The notes beneath the pieces were generated by a model that worked only from the letters and a program-made list of their open reading frames with translations, did no database searches and was not told the origin of the DNA. A DNA stretch of 36,912 nucleotides from Ideonella aquatica (lineage in GTDB: Bacteria > Pseudomonadota > Gammaproteobacteria > Burkholderiales > Burkholderiaceae_C), in contig NZ_JAGQDE010000034.1 of assembly GCF_018069755.1 (NCBI RefSeq), positions 1 to 36,912 on the forward strand, read 5' to 3'. This document shows, piece after piece, positions 7,114-15,522 of the stretch. A program made the translations under genes and the position numbers. Each line of letters begins with the position of its first letter. The stretch's first letter is position 1.

Positions 7114-8821
7114 GGTGGGCAGGCTCCATCAGTGGGTCCAAGTCCTTCACATGGCCTTCGGCGATCTCCCAGGTGAGCTGCTTGTAGAAGTCGGCGACCG
7201 GCAGTTCGGAGGCCTCATACAAGGTCTTGGCGTCCACTGGTCGGCCCAGGCGGCGCAGGTGACCGGCGAGGTAAGGCAGGCCTTTTACGTCTTCGTCTTG
7301 GCGGCTTTTGGTGGGCATGGCTGTGCTTGAGGATGACTTGGACGGCAGAGTGCGCGCGGCGCGCGGGGCGCGGGCTTTGCGCGCTTTGGGTTCCGCATTT
7401 GCCTGATTGCGGGCTGTAGTGAGGCGAGCAAGCAGGGCGCTGGCTGGCTCGTCATTGGCATCTTGCGGTAGCAAGTCACCGCGGAAGGCCTTCTGCAGGA
7501 CCTGCGGAAGCAACCGCTGCGCACGGGCTCTTGAACCGTACCAGCGCGCTTCGATATGCTCTGCCAAGAAGAAGAGCTCATCAACTCGGCGCACAATCTC
7601 ATTCTGCTCAGTCAAAGACGGCAGGGGAATTTGAAGTGCACGTACATCGCCGATGTTGATTCCGCGGACGGCGACGCCACGCACAGCATTCGCCATACGT
7701 CGCTGCGCGTCGGGAGACAGCAACGCGTAGTAGACAAATCGAGCATTGAGGCGCGGGTTAATCGAGAGTCGTGCCGTGTCCTGCGTGATATTTGCGCCCT
7801 CAAGTGAAGGCGGAATCACAATCAGCCGGCCAACGCTGCCGCGGATGGATAACAGCAGGTCGCCTCCTATCAATCTGGCGCGTTTGAACTGAAGGTCGAT
7901 CGCCGGACTTGTACGTTTAATGGATTGCAGGTTCAGCTTGTTCCCGGGGAAATCCGCGACACGGATGTATGGAACCCCTTCGTCCAGTTCAGGTCCGGGT
8001 TTCAGAATGCCGTAGGTAATCGGTCGACCAGGGAGGCAGCAGTCACGCAGGGTGCTGATCTCCCAGCCACCTGGAAGTCGGGCAGAAGTGAGATCGTGGG
8101 CTTCTTGAGTTGGCTCAGATGCATTGCCGCGCTCATGCCCTCCGGCGGCCATGTGATCTGCATTCATCGCATGGACCAGCTCTGTTGTCGGTGGCAACGA
8201 ATCCTGTTCGTTCCGCCAGTCTTCGGTAAGACTACCGAAAGTCGCGGCGTCGAGCACCGCCTGCCGAAACCGCCTGAGCAGCCCCGGGATGGCATCGAGG
8301 TGATCGTTGCAGGCCTTGATGCGGGCCATCAAGGTATCGAGATGGTCGGCGATGCGGGTTTGCTCAGCAACCGGCGCAACAGGGACCGGATACACGGCCA
8401 CTCGTTTGGGCTGCGCCCGCGTGAGTGAGCCACCAACACCAGCTACTTCACTGCACAACAGATCTCTAAAGGCCAGGCTCTTGAAGTAGTAGTTCGCGAA
8501 CGCTGGCTGTACTGCTTCCGACCGAAATCCGATCCACTCCGACGACGCTATTTGCGGCTTGTCCGTCTTCGGCCCAACGGTCCAAACGCGATTGATGCGA
8601 GGGTTGATCTTGCAGATCAAAACGTCGCAGGGTGCGACGGTCTGCTTCGTTGAACCAATAGCGCTCCCGAGTGTTAGCTCTGGCCGTCCACTAGGGAAAC
8701 TGGGAACGCTGTACAGCTCAAAGACTTGGTCAGGCCGTGCAGACGGGTCAACGGAGCTGCTTGAGAACTGATTGAGTTCGCCAAAGGGCCGTACTGTCCA
8801 GCTATCTGGTAATTCACTCAT
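7103..8821 (-). CDS. hsdS: Type I restriction specificity subunit HsdS with extra C-terminal domain
   Basis: HsdS sets the DNA target of the HsdM/HsdR complex. Two target-recognition domains are separated and followed by helical conserved regions: first VAPVAEQTRIADHLDTLMAR (about 150-170), later PLPSLTEQNEIVRRVDELF (about 405-425) with LPQVLQKAFRGDLLPQD. After a basic, Ala/Ser-rich linker (about 470-505) comes a further segment of about 60 residues (GLPYLAGHLRRLGRPVDAKT onward) that ordinary HsdS proteins lack and that could be a small helical interaction domain. Start: the ATG at 8821 is preferred because GGAGG lies 9 nt upstream; another ATG at 8827 sits almost on the ribosome site. It overlaps the preceding stop by 8 nt and the ATPase start by 11 nt. 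The total of 572 residues is long for the family. Confidence 0.9.
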   Translation of the reverse strand: MSELPDSWTVRPFGELNQFSSSSVDPSARPDQVFELYSVPSFPSGRPELTLGSAIGSTKQTVAPCDVLICKINPRINRVWTVGPKTDKPQIASSEWIGFRSEAVQPAFANYYFKSLAFRDLLCSEVAGVGGSLTRAQPKRVAVYPVPVAPVAEQTRIADHLDTLMARIKACNDHLDAIPGLLRRFRQAVLDAATFGSLTEDWRNEQDSLPPTTELVHAMNADHMAAGGHERGNASEPTQEAHDLTSARLPGGWEISTLRDCCLPGRPITYGILKPGPELDEGVPYIRVADFPGNKLNLQSIKRTSPAIDLQFKRARLIGGDLLLSIRGSVGRLIVIPPSLEGANITQDTARLSINPRLNARFVYYALLSPDAQRRMANAVRGVAVRGINIGDVRALQIPLPSLTEQNEIVRRVDELFFLAEHIEARWYGSRARAQRLLPQVLQKAFRGDLLPQDANDEPASALLARLTTARNQANAEPKARKARAPRAARTLPSKSSSSTAMPTKSRQDEDVKGLPYLAGHLRRLGRPVDAKTLYEASELPVADFYKQLTWEIAEGHVKDLDPLMEPAHHEA

Positions 8822-9917
8822 CTGCATCCCCCTCCAACAACACCCCCCGCCTCGCTATCGTCTCCCTCGCCTCCACCAGCGCCTGATGCAGCCGCTGCTC
8901 GAGATCCGCCTTGGGCGGCAGCTCGGTCCAATACTCAGCCACGGTGATGCCGTCCTTGTGCATCTGCAGCAGCTCCACTTGCTCGCGGCTGGATTCGGCG
9001 CAGAGGATCAGGCCGATTGGCGCCTCTTCACCGGGCTGGCGCTCGTGCTTGTCCAGCCATTTCAGGTAAAGCTCCATCTGGCCCTTGTGCGCGGCCTTGA
9101 AGCGGCCGAGCTTGAGCTCGATGGCCACCAGGCGACGCAGGCGGCGGTGGAAGAAGAGCAGATCCAGGTAAAAGTCATCGCCATCGATGACCATGCGTTT
9201 TTGCCGCTCCACAAAGGCAAAGCCGCGGCCCAGCTCTAGGATGAAGGCCTCCAGTTGGCGCAGGATGGCGGCTTCGAGGTCGGCCTCGTCATAGCCTTGG
9301 CGCAGGCCCAGGAAGTCCAGGAAGTAAGGGTCCTTGAAGACTTGGGCCGGTGGCGTGAGGGTGAGCGCACTCGCGTTGGCACCGTTACCCGTGCTGGCCG
9401 TGGTCAGCGGTGCCGCGCCCAGCTGGGCGCTGGCAATCTGGCTGCGCTCGAAGGCCTTGCGGTCGATCTGGCGGCGTAGCTCGCGCACGCTCCAGGCTTG
9501 CTCGGAGCACTGCGCGGCGTAGAACTGCCGGGCGGCGGCGCTCTTGAGGGGCAGCAGGCCCAGGATGTGGCTCCAGCTCAATTGTCGTGACAGCGTCGCG
9601 ACAATCTCGACGGCGGGGAAGGCCTGGGCAAACTGGCGCATGCGCTGCAGGTTCTTGGCCTCAAAGCCGCGGCCGAACTCGCTGGCCAGCTGCGTGCCCA
9701 ACTCGTTGATGAGGCGCGCGCCGTAAGCGGCACGCTCGCCTTGCAAGAGCTCGGTGTGGATGCGCTGGCCCACGGTCCAGTACAGGCGGGTGAGCTCGGC
9801 GTTCACCGCGCCGGCCAGGCGCTGGCGGCTGGTGGCGATCAGCGTGCGCAACTCGGCGTGGAGGTCTACCGCCAGCAGCGCGCCGCCATTCGGCAGAGTG
9901 GGCTCTGGCTGGCTCAC
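8814..9917 (-). CDS. DUF1016/YhcG-type PD-(D/E)XK nuclease
   Basis: A 367-residue protein of the YhcG family. The N-terminal DUF1016 part (about 15-165) includes LYWTVGQRI, FGRGFEAKNLQRMRQFAQAF and LSWSHI. The C-terminal nuclease domain (about 190-345) has the D...ExK signature in DDFYLDLLFFHR (D252) and VAIELKLG (E267, K269). An Ala/Ser/Thr-rich linker separates them. The start is a GTG whose last two bases overlap the hsdM stop (GTGA, 4 nt). Its place between hsdM and hsdS is not part of canonical type I operons, though such genes are often seen inside restriction loci. It may add nuclease activity or control to the restriction complex; the target is unknown. Confidence 0.88.
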   Translation of the reverse strand: MSQPEPTLPNGGALLAVDLHAELRTLIATSRQRLAGAVNAELTRLYWTVGQRIHTELLQGERAAYGARLINELGTQLASEFGRGFEAKNLQRMRQFAQAFPAVEIVATLSRQLSWSHILGLLPLKSAAARQFYAAQCSEQAWSVRELRRQIDRKAFERSQIASAQLGAAPLTTASTGNGANASALTLTPPAQVFKDPYFLDFLGLRQGYDEADLEAAILRQLEAFILELGRGFAFVERQKRMVIDGDDFYLDLLFFHRRLRRLVAIELKLGRFKAAHKGQMELYLKWLDKHERQPGEEAPIGLILCAESSREQVELLQMHKDGITVAEYWTELPPKADLEQRLHQALVEARETIARRGVLLEGDADE

Positions 9918-11524
9918 GCGCCGGCCCCTTCTCGGGTATCGACATCGCCGGCCTCGTCGGGCAGCAGTTCGTCCAGTTCCACGTCGGGGTCTTCGCCCAG
10001 GGCTTCCACCAGGGCGCGCAGCTCCAGCAGGGCAGCGTTCATCTCGCGCATGGCCAGGCGGGCCAGCAAGGCGGGGTCTTCGCGCTGTTGTTGGTCGGCG
10101 TCGCCGCCATCGTCCTTGAGCCAGGCCAGGTCCAGGTTGTCGCCTCGATCGGCGATCTGCTGCCGGGTGAACTTGCGCCAGCGGCCGGTGTCGCCCGTGT
10201 CCACACGTTGGGCAAGGGCGGCAGGGCCGCCCTTGGGGTCTGGGCCGAAGACGTCTTCGAACTTGTCGCGCGGCACATCGGCGGGCGCGTCAGCGGGCGT
10301 GCGGAAGTAGTCGCGGGTGAATGGGGTGCGCTTGCCAAACTGCGGCATGTTGGCGCGCATGTCGTAGACCCACACTTCCTTGGTGTTGCTCTTGTCGCTG
10401 TCTTTGCCCCTTCCTTCGCCCTTGGCGAAGAACAGCACGTTGGTCTTCACGCCCTGGGCGTAGAAGATGCCGGTGGGCAGGCGCAGGATGGTATGGAGGT
10501 TGCACTTGTCCATCAGGTCGCGGCGGATGCTGGTGCCCACGTTGCTTTCGAAAAGCACGTTGTCGGGCAGCACCACGGCGGCACGGCCGCCGGGCGCCAG
10601 GTTGCGGTAGATGTGCTGTAGAAAGGCGAACTGCTTGTTGCTGGTCTCGTAGGTGAGGTCTTTGCGGGTGGGCAGGCCGCCGCCCTTCTTCGTGCCGAAG
10701 GGTGGGTTTGACAGGATGAGGGTGGCAGGTGGCAGCTGTGTGCCTTCGTCGCCCAGGGTGTCGCCATAGGCCACGCCGCCTTCAATGCCATGCAGCAGCA
10801 TGTTCATCAGCGCCAGGCGGTGGGTGTCTTGCACCAGCTCCATGCAGTAGAAAGTGGCGTGCCGATAGCGGCGTTGCGCAGCTTCGTCCAGGCTGTCGAA
10901 ATTGTTGTGGGCGCGCAGGTAGTTGTTGGCCGCAATGGGGAAGCCACAGGTGCCAGCTGCTGGGTCCTGGATCACGTCGCTGAGCTGTGGCTTCATCACG
11001 GCCACGATGCTGTCGATGAGGTGGCGCGGGGTGAAGTACTGACCGGCACCGCTCTTCTTCTCAGTGGCGTTGCGTTCCAGCAGGTTCTCGTACAGGTCGC
11101 CCAAGTCATCGCGCTGCACGCTGTACCAGTCCAGCGCGTCAATCTCCGTCACCAGCTTGCTGAGGGTGGCAGGTTTGGTGATGAAGGTGTTGGCGTTGGC
11201 GTAGATCGCTTGCACGGCGCCGTGGCCGTGCAAACCGTAGCTCAGCAGCATCTCTTTGTAGGTGTCCAACCGTTCTGGCGCCGAGGCGCTGAGCAGGTCG
11301 TCCCAGCGGGTACCGGGTTGCTCCACAGCGGGCTCGGATTTCCTGGGGCGGATCCACACCTTGAGCCGGTCTTCCTGGCCGGTCTCCTTCATCATCTTCA
11401 GGAAGAGCAGGTAGGTCAGCTCGCTGAGGTACTGGTGGTAGGTGACGCCGTCGTCACGCAACACATGGCACAGCGACCAGAGTTTGGCGCCAATGTCTTG
11501 GGCGGCCTGGGGGGAGGTGGACAT
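9914..11524 (-). CDS. hsdM: Type I restriction-modification methyltransferase subunit HsdM
   Basis: An N6-adenine DNA methyltransferase of 536 residues, the modification subunit that protects host DNA and forms the core of the type I complex. The N-terminal helical domain covers about 1-140. The catalytic domain carries QYFTP (162-166), SAM-binding motif I DPAAGTCGF (187-195) and catalytic motif IV NPPFG (273-277). The C-terminus is acidic. Its ATG lies 12 bp after the hsdR stop with only a weak ribosome site, suggesting coupled translation; its own stop overlaps the YhcG-type gene by 4 nt. All motifs look intact, so modification is probably functional. Confidence 0.96.
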   Translation of the reverse strand: MSTSPQAAQDIGAKLWSLCHVLRDDGVTYHQYLSELTYLLFLKMMKETGQEDRLKVWIRPRKSEPAVEQPGTRWDDLLSASAPERLDTYKEMLLSYGLHGHGAVQAIYANANTFITKPATLSKLVTEIDALDWYSVQRDDLGDLYENLLERNATEKKSGAGQYFTPRHLIDSIVAVMKPQLSDVIQDPAAGTCGFPIAANNYLRAHNNFDSLDEAAQRRYRHATFYCMELVQDTHRLALMNMLLHGIEGGVAYGDTLGDEGTQLPPATLILSNPPFGTKKGGGLPTRKDLTYETSNKQFAFLQHIYRNLAPGGRAAVVLPDNVLFESNVGTSIRRDLMDKCNLHTILRLPTGIFYAQGVKTNVLFFAKGEGRGKDSDKSNTKEVWVYDMRANMPQFGKRTPFTRDYFRTPADAPADVPRDKFEDVFGPDPKGGPAALAQRVDTGDTGRWRKFTRQQIADRGDNLDLAWLKDDGGDADQQQREDPALLARLAMREMNAALLELRALVEALGEDPDVELDELLPDEAGDVDTREGAGA

Positions 11525-11536
11525 CAGAAAACAGGA

Positions 11537-14500
11537 TCAGGCGCTTTGAGCAGGTGGTGCCCAGAGCGCATCATTGAAGGCGTCCAGCACCGGTTGGAGC
11601 TGGCCATTGAACACTTTATCCAAACGAGCGAACCCGCCGCCCTCTCGCTTGAAGAGCAGGTCTGGGTCGTCCAAGGCTTCGCGGTCAACAAGGCCGTTGG
11701 CCTTGGTCTGCGCGGCGATGCGCTTGAGCCAGTCGCGCTGCGGCGTGGTCCAAGGCTTGCCGCCAGGCGGCTGGGCCAGCAGGGTTTGCAGGGCATGATC
11801 GACCCGCTCACTGTAGGGCAGCAGGGCGTCGCCCAAGGCGGCTTGGCGAATGTAGCCGACGATGTGGGCGGCAATGTCCTGGTTGCTCAGTTCGCGCCAG
11901 GCGGTGGCCAAGCGGGCTTCGCTGAAGCCTGCTTTGTCCAGCGCCAAGGCCAGCTCTTTCAGCTGCTTGCGGGTGAGGTCGCGCGGCTTGGTCAGCACGG
12001 CCATCAGGGCAGGCAGCTCGTTGCTGTGGCTGTTAATGAAGGCCTTGAACTCGTCCAGGTAGTCCTGGGGCTTGCTGGCCTTGCCGTATCCACGGTCTGC
12101 ACGCAGAAACTCGTCGGGGTGGTCGGAGACATACATGGGCTGGCCAGCGGCCGCTGACTTGCGATCCAGGATCTCGGCCAACCCGGGGTTCTGGGTGAAC
12201 CAGCTGGCCACCTCGGACAGGCTCAAGGCCTTCAGCTGCTTGATGAAGGCATCCGGCGGCATGCCAGCCTGAGTTTCAAAGTCTTGGGCCGCCTGGCCTT
12301 TCAGGTGGCGCTTCTTGACCTGCAGCTTGGCCAGGAATTGCTCGCGCACCAGCTCGCGCGCGGCATCGTTGTCGACCTGGGTGAGTTCTTGTGCCAGCTG
12401 CGCGAAGCTCAATTTTGGGTTGACCACCACGGGCTTCATGTCGGTCATGTCGCCAATGGCCTCGAAGATGCGCACGGCGTCGAACACGCGGAAGCTGTCC
12501 TTGGCCTCGCCGTTGAAGCTGCACAGGCGGGTGGCACGGCCGAGCATCTGATCGAACAGGATGCGGCTGTTCACCTGGCGCAGGAACACCAGGTTGCAGA
12601 TCTCAGGCACATCCACCCCGGTGGTGAGCAGGTCCACCGTCACGGCCACATTGGGCAGGCGTTCGTTCTTGAAGCGGCGGATCAGCTCCAATGGCTTGTC
12701 GGCGTTGCCGGTGATCTTGATGACGGCGTCGTCTTCCACGCTGCCGTACTGGGCCTCTAGCGCCTCCTTGAGCACGTCGACCACCAGGTCGGCGTGGTCG
12801 CTGCTGACGCAGAAGATCAGGGTCTTGCGACGGCCGCTGGGGTCGATTTCTTGAGCCAGGTACCCGCAGATGGCCTCGTTGAAAGGGCGGGTGATCACCT
12901 TGCGGTTGAAGTCTTCAACCTGCAGCTTGATTTCGTCAGGCGCCTTGAACAGCTCGATCTGGCTGCGTTGCGCGTTGTAGACCTTGACCTCTTCGCCCAC
13001 CTTCCAGGTCATGCCGTTTTCGGTCAGCTGGGTCTTGATCTGGATGGGGGGCTCGTAGTCGACCAGGAAACCGTCGATCACCGCCTCACGGTAGCTGTAG
13101 TTGAAGACGGGCGGGCCAAAGATCTCGCTGGTGTGCAGGGCGGGGGTGGCGGTCAGACCGATCTTGACGGCGTCGAAATAGTCCAGCACGCGCCGGTACT
13201 TGGAGATGTAGTCGTCAAAGCCACGGAAGCTCAGTTCCGTGTCGGACATCTCTCGGTCCAAGGTGTAGCCGCGGTGGCATTCGTCGACCACGATGCAGTC
13301 GTACTGGTCGACAGTGGGCGGCGCTACGCCCTCAGCGGGCAGCAGCAGCCGGCGCATCATTCCTTGCACGGTGGCGATGTGGACGGCGGTGTCCGCCTCC
13401 GGGCTTTGGGCGTCCAGCTCCTTGATGCCGAAGGTCTCGGCAAAGGTCCGCAGGCGCTCCATGCGGGTGTCTTTGAAGGCGTTGGCTGCTTGTTCGCCCA
13501 GGGCGGACCGGTCCACCAGAAACAGGATGCGGCGGTATCGCTGCGCCTTGAGTAGCCGGTAGATGAGGGCAATGCAGGTCTTGGTCTTGCCGGTGCCAGT
13601 GGCCATCGCCAACAGGATGTCGCGCTGGCCCGCCGCGATGCATTCCTCGGTCTTGCGGATGGCTGCCTGCTGGTAGGGCCGCAAAGGGAAGCCGTAGTTG
13701 AACGGCGTGCCGCTCAGCTCGGCGTCGGCTTTGGCCTCATCGCGGCGGAGCAGGGCGGTCAGGCCCTCTGGGCTGTACCAACCATCAAGCGCCTGGCTGC
13801 GGTTGGCGGGGCGCCGAAGGTCGCAAAACCAGATGCCGCTCTTGGTGGCCAGCTGCCGCAGGTACGGCCGGCCATTGGTTGCAAAAACGAAGGGGATGCG
13901 GAACTGACCCTGGTCGCCCCAGTTCTGCGGGTGGAGCGACGTGTTCTCGCTGGGTGAGAACGTCCGGCTGTAGCGCTTGGCCTGCTGGATGTCGGCGGAA
14001 ACGTCCTTGGTTTCGCGCTTGGCCTCCACCACCGCCATGGGCACCAGGCCTTGGAACAGCACGTAGTCAGCCGAATAGCCTTCACAGGGCCATTCCGCGA
14101 TGGCGATGTTTCGGCCTCGCTCCGGGCGGGTGCCCTGGCTGTATCGCAGCACTTGCGAATCCGCCTCCCAGCCCGCTTGGCGTAGTTGCTGGTCGATGAT
14201 CCGGCGGGTTTCGGCTTCGTCCAGCTGAACCAGGCTGGCGGCCTGGTTCGCAGATGCGACAAACTTGCTGAAGTCGGCTTGGGGCGCTGCCGTGGCCTGG
14301 GCTTGCAGGCTGGCCAGTTGCTCGGCCAGCTTTGCCTTGTCCTGCTCGGTCTCGGTGGCGATTTGCTCCCAGAGCTGGCGTTCCTCGCTGACAGCCGAGA
14401 GTTGACTTCTTGCAGCCTTCAGCGCGTCCGACACCTTCTCGCCATTGGCCATGTGGTCGGCAACGGCTTGGCGCAGCGACGCCAACTCGCGCTTCAGGTC

Positions 14501-14941
14501 TGCGGATTCGTCTGCGGGCGGTGAAGGCGGGATGAACGGGCCAGAGCGATAGTCGGCTGCCTTAAAGGTACGGTGGAACCACAGGCTGAGTTGCCAGGAC
14601 AGCTTGAGCGTGGCCAGCGCCTTGGCATGGTCCCCCTCCAGCGCGTGGCTGGCGGCATTGCCGGTGACCCGAATCTGGTCGAACAACTGCCTGACCTCGC
14701 GCGGCAACAGGCCCTCGCCTTGCAGGCGGCGGATCAGGTCGTACTGGCTCTCTTCCTGAGAGACGTAGAGGCCACCACGAGCAGCGAGCGACTGGGCCAG
14801 CAATTCAGCGTGCTGCCGCAGCTTGAGCAAGCTGGTGTTGGGGTCTTCGGAGAAATAGCGCTCTGCCAGCGCCCCCAGGCGCCAAAGCTGCGGCTCGTAC
14901 GCGCGCAGCATGTCGAAATTCGAGCGTATCGCTTCTGGCAT
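11537..14941 (-). CDS. hsdR: Type I restriction endonuclease subunit HsdR (EcoEI-like)
   Basis: The motor and nuclease subunit, 1134 residues. Domains in order: an N-terminal DUF4145-like region (about 1-135), a helical region (about 145-215), the HsdR_N nuclease domain with D292 and E306-A-K308 (ADYVLF then VVEAKRE), a superfamily 2 helicase with Walker A ATGTGKT (447-453), DECH box (553-556) and GLTATPA, a C-terminal helicase domain with TTGVDVPEI and QMLGRATRL, and an EcoEI-type C-terminal domain. The ATG at 14941 follows GGGAGAGAG. It is the first gene of the eight-gene minus-strand cluster, and a 323-bp region with two palindromes lies upstream. Length and motifs are complete, so the subunit looks functional. 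Confidence 0.96.
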   Translation of the reverse strand: MPEAIRSNFDMLRAYEPQLWRLGALAERYFSEDPNTSLLKLRQHAELLAQSLAARGGLYVSQEESQYDLIRRLQGEGLLPREVRQLFDQIRVTGNAASHALEGDHAKALATLKLSWQLSLWFHRTFKAADYRSGPFIPPSPPADESADLKRELASLRQAVADHMANGEKVSDALKAARSQLSAVSEERQLWEQIATETEQDKAKLAEQLASLQAQATAAPQADFSKFVASANQAASLVQLDEAETRRIIDQQLRQAGWEADSQVLRYSQGTRPERGRNIAIAEWPCEGYSADYVLFQGLVPMAVVEAKRETKDVSADIQQAKRYSRTFSPSENTSLHPQNWGDQGQFRIPFVFATNGRPYLRQLATKSGIWFCDLRRPANRSQALDGWYSPEGLTALLRRDEAKADAELSGTPFNYGFPLRPYQQAAIRKTEECIAAGQRDILLAMATGTGKTKTCIALIYRLLKAQRYRRILFLVDRSALGEQAANAFKDTRMERLRTFAETFGIKELDAQSPEADTAVHIATVQGMMRRLLLPAEGVAPPTVDQYDCIVVDECHRGYTLDREMSDTELSFRGFDDYISKYRRVLDYFDAVKIGLTATPALHTSEIFGPPVFNYSYREAVIDGFLVDYEPPIQIKTQLTENGMTWKVGEEVKVYNAQRSQIELFKAPDEIKLQVEDFNRKVITRPFNEAICGYLAQEIDPSGRRKTLIFCVSSDHADLVVDVLKEALEAQYGSVEDDAVIKITGNADKPLELIRRFKNERLPNVAVTVDLLTTGVDVPEICNLVFLRQVNSRILFDQMLGRATRLCSFNGEAKDSFRVFDAVRIFEAIGDMTDMKPVVVNPKLSFAQLAQELTQVDNDAARELVREQFLAKLQVKKRHLKGQAAQDFETQAGMPPDAFIKQLKALSLSEVASWFTQNPGLAEILDRKSAAAGQPMYVSDHPDEFLRADRGYGKASKPQDYLDEFKAFINSHSNELPALMAVLTKPRDLTRKQLKELALALDKAGFSEARLATAWRELSNQDIAAHIVGYIRQAALGDALLPYSERVDHALQTLLAQPPGGKPWTTPQRDWLKRIAAQTKANGLVDREALDDPDLLFKREGGGFARLDKVFNGQLQPVLDAFNDALWAPPAQSA

Positions 14942-15111
14942 TCCGGCTCTCTCCCCTACACCCCAGCCGGATCGTACGTCAGCCAGGTGGTGGGGGACGG
15001 ACTCAGAAGCTCTCCGAGGAGAACGGAATCGAAGGCCGTGCGGTTAACGCGGGCTGGCGGCAGTCCGCTCGGATCTTGGCGGCGCCATGCCTGCTGACGA
15101 GGCTGCCGCCG

Positions 15112-15131
15112 ATTTTCGCGGACGCGAAAAT
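15112..15131. promoter_or_regulatory. Palindrome copy 1 (ATTTTCGCG arms)
   Basis: Arms ATTTTCGCG (15112-15120) and CGCGAAAAT (15123-15131) are separated by 2 bp. It is one of three copies of this palindrome in the island. It could be an operator for an island-encoded repressor, or a small dispersed repeat. Confidence 0.65.
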
Positions 15132-15176
15132 GTGCCGTGGCTGGCTGAAGCCGGGTTCAAGGTGCGCCGCGTTCCC

Positions 15177-15198
15177 GATTTTCGCGCCCGCGAAAATC
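15177..15198. promoter_or_regulatory. Palindrome copy 2 (GATTTTCGCG arms)
   Basis: Perfect 10-bp arms GATTTTCGCG (15177-15186) and CGCGAAAATC (15189-15198) with a 2-bp CC spacer. The core is the same as at 15112-15131 and 18021-18038. Confidence 0.65.
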
Positions 15199-15264
15199 AG
15201 CCGACCTGCGCCCCAGCGAGGGGATGCGCCTACGGCCTGCGCTGAAGAACTCCCGCGCGCTTTC

Positions 15265-15513
15265 TCAGGCCGCCTGCCGCCAGGCGCGCACCTGAGCCCC
15301 GTATTCCTCTCGTATGCGCGCAATCTCGGCTTCGTCCGTCAGCCGCAGCGCTCGCCGCTCGGTCTGCAGGCGGGCTAAGTCAGCTTCCAGCTCGGCGGCC
15401 CGCTCTGGGGCTGGCGAGCTGGTGTGCAGCTCGCTGATGCGAATGGCGATCAGGTGGCCAATGCACTCCCGTGCAGCCTCAAAGGCGATGGCTTGTTCCT
15501 GGGTCCATGGCAT
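15265..15513 (-). CDS. Small hypothetical protein, helical
   Basis: An 82-residue acidic, Ala/Glu/Arg-rich protein, predicted to be almost entirely helical, with a possible coiled coil at about 37-70 (ERAAELEADLARLQTERR). No signal peptide or membrane segment is seen. The ATG at 15513 lies 9 bp after the lipoprotein stop, so the two genes are probably co-transcribed. I do not recognise the family; the setting suggests a plasmid or conjugation accessory protein. Confidence 0.6.
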   Translation of the reverse strand: MPWTQEQAIAFEAARECIGHLIAIRISELHTSSPAPERAAELEADLARLQTERRALRLTDEAEIARIREEYGAQVRAWRQAA

Positions 15514-15522
15514 GGCGGTGTC

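Larger units (their letters stand above)
14942..15264. promoter_or_regulatory. Non-coding region upstream of hsdR with two palindromes
   Basis: 323 bp between the hsdR start and the stop of the small gene at 15265. It must hold the promoter of the defence operon unless transcription reads through from the lipoprotein gene. No convincing -35/-10 pair is seen. Two copies of a near-identical palindrome (15112-15131, 15177-15198) lie 66 bp apart centre to centre, about six helical turns. An open frame spans the region but only translates through the palindromes and looks non-coding. Confidence 0.5.

Noticed and set aside
14990-15010. Extra iteron (GGGGGACGGACTC) upstream of hsdR
   Set aside because: It resembles the trfA repeat unit but is a single imperfect copy far from the array; chance is likely in GC-rich DNA.
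15003-15323. 106-codon minus-strand frame upstream of hsdR
   Set aside because: It translates across both palindromes and overlaps the end of the small gene at 15265; composition is not coding-like.
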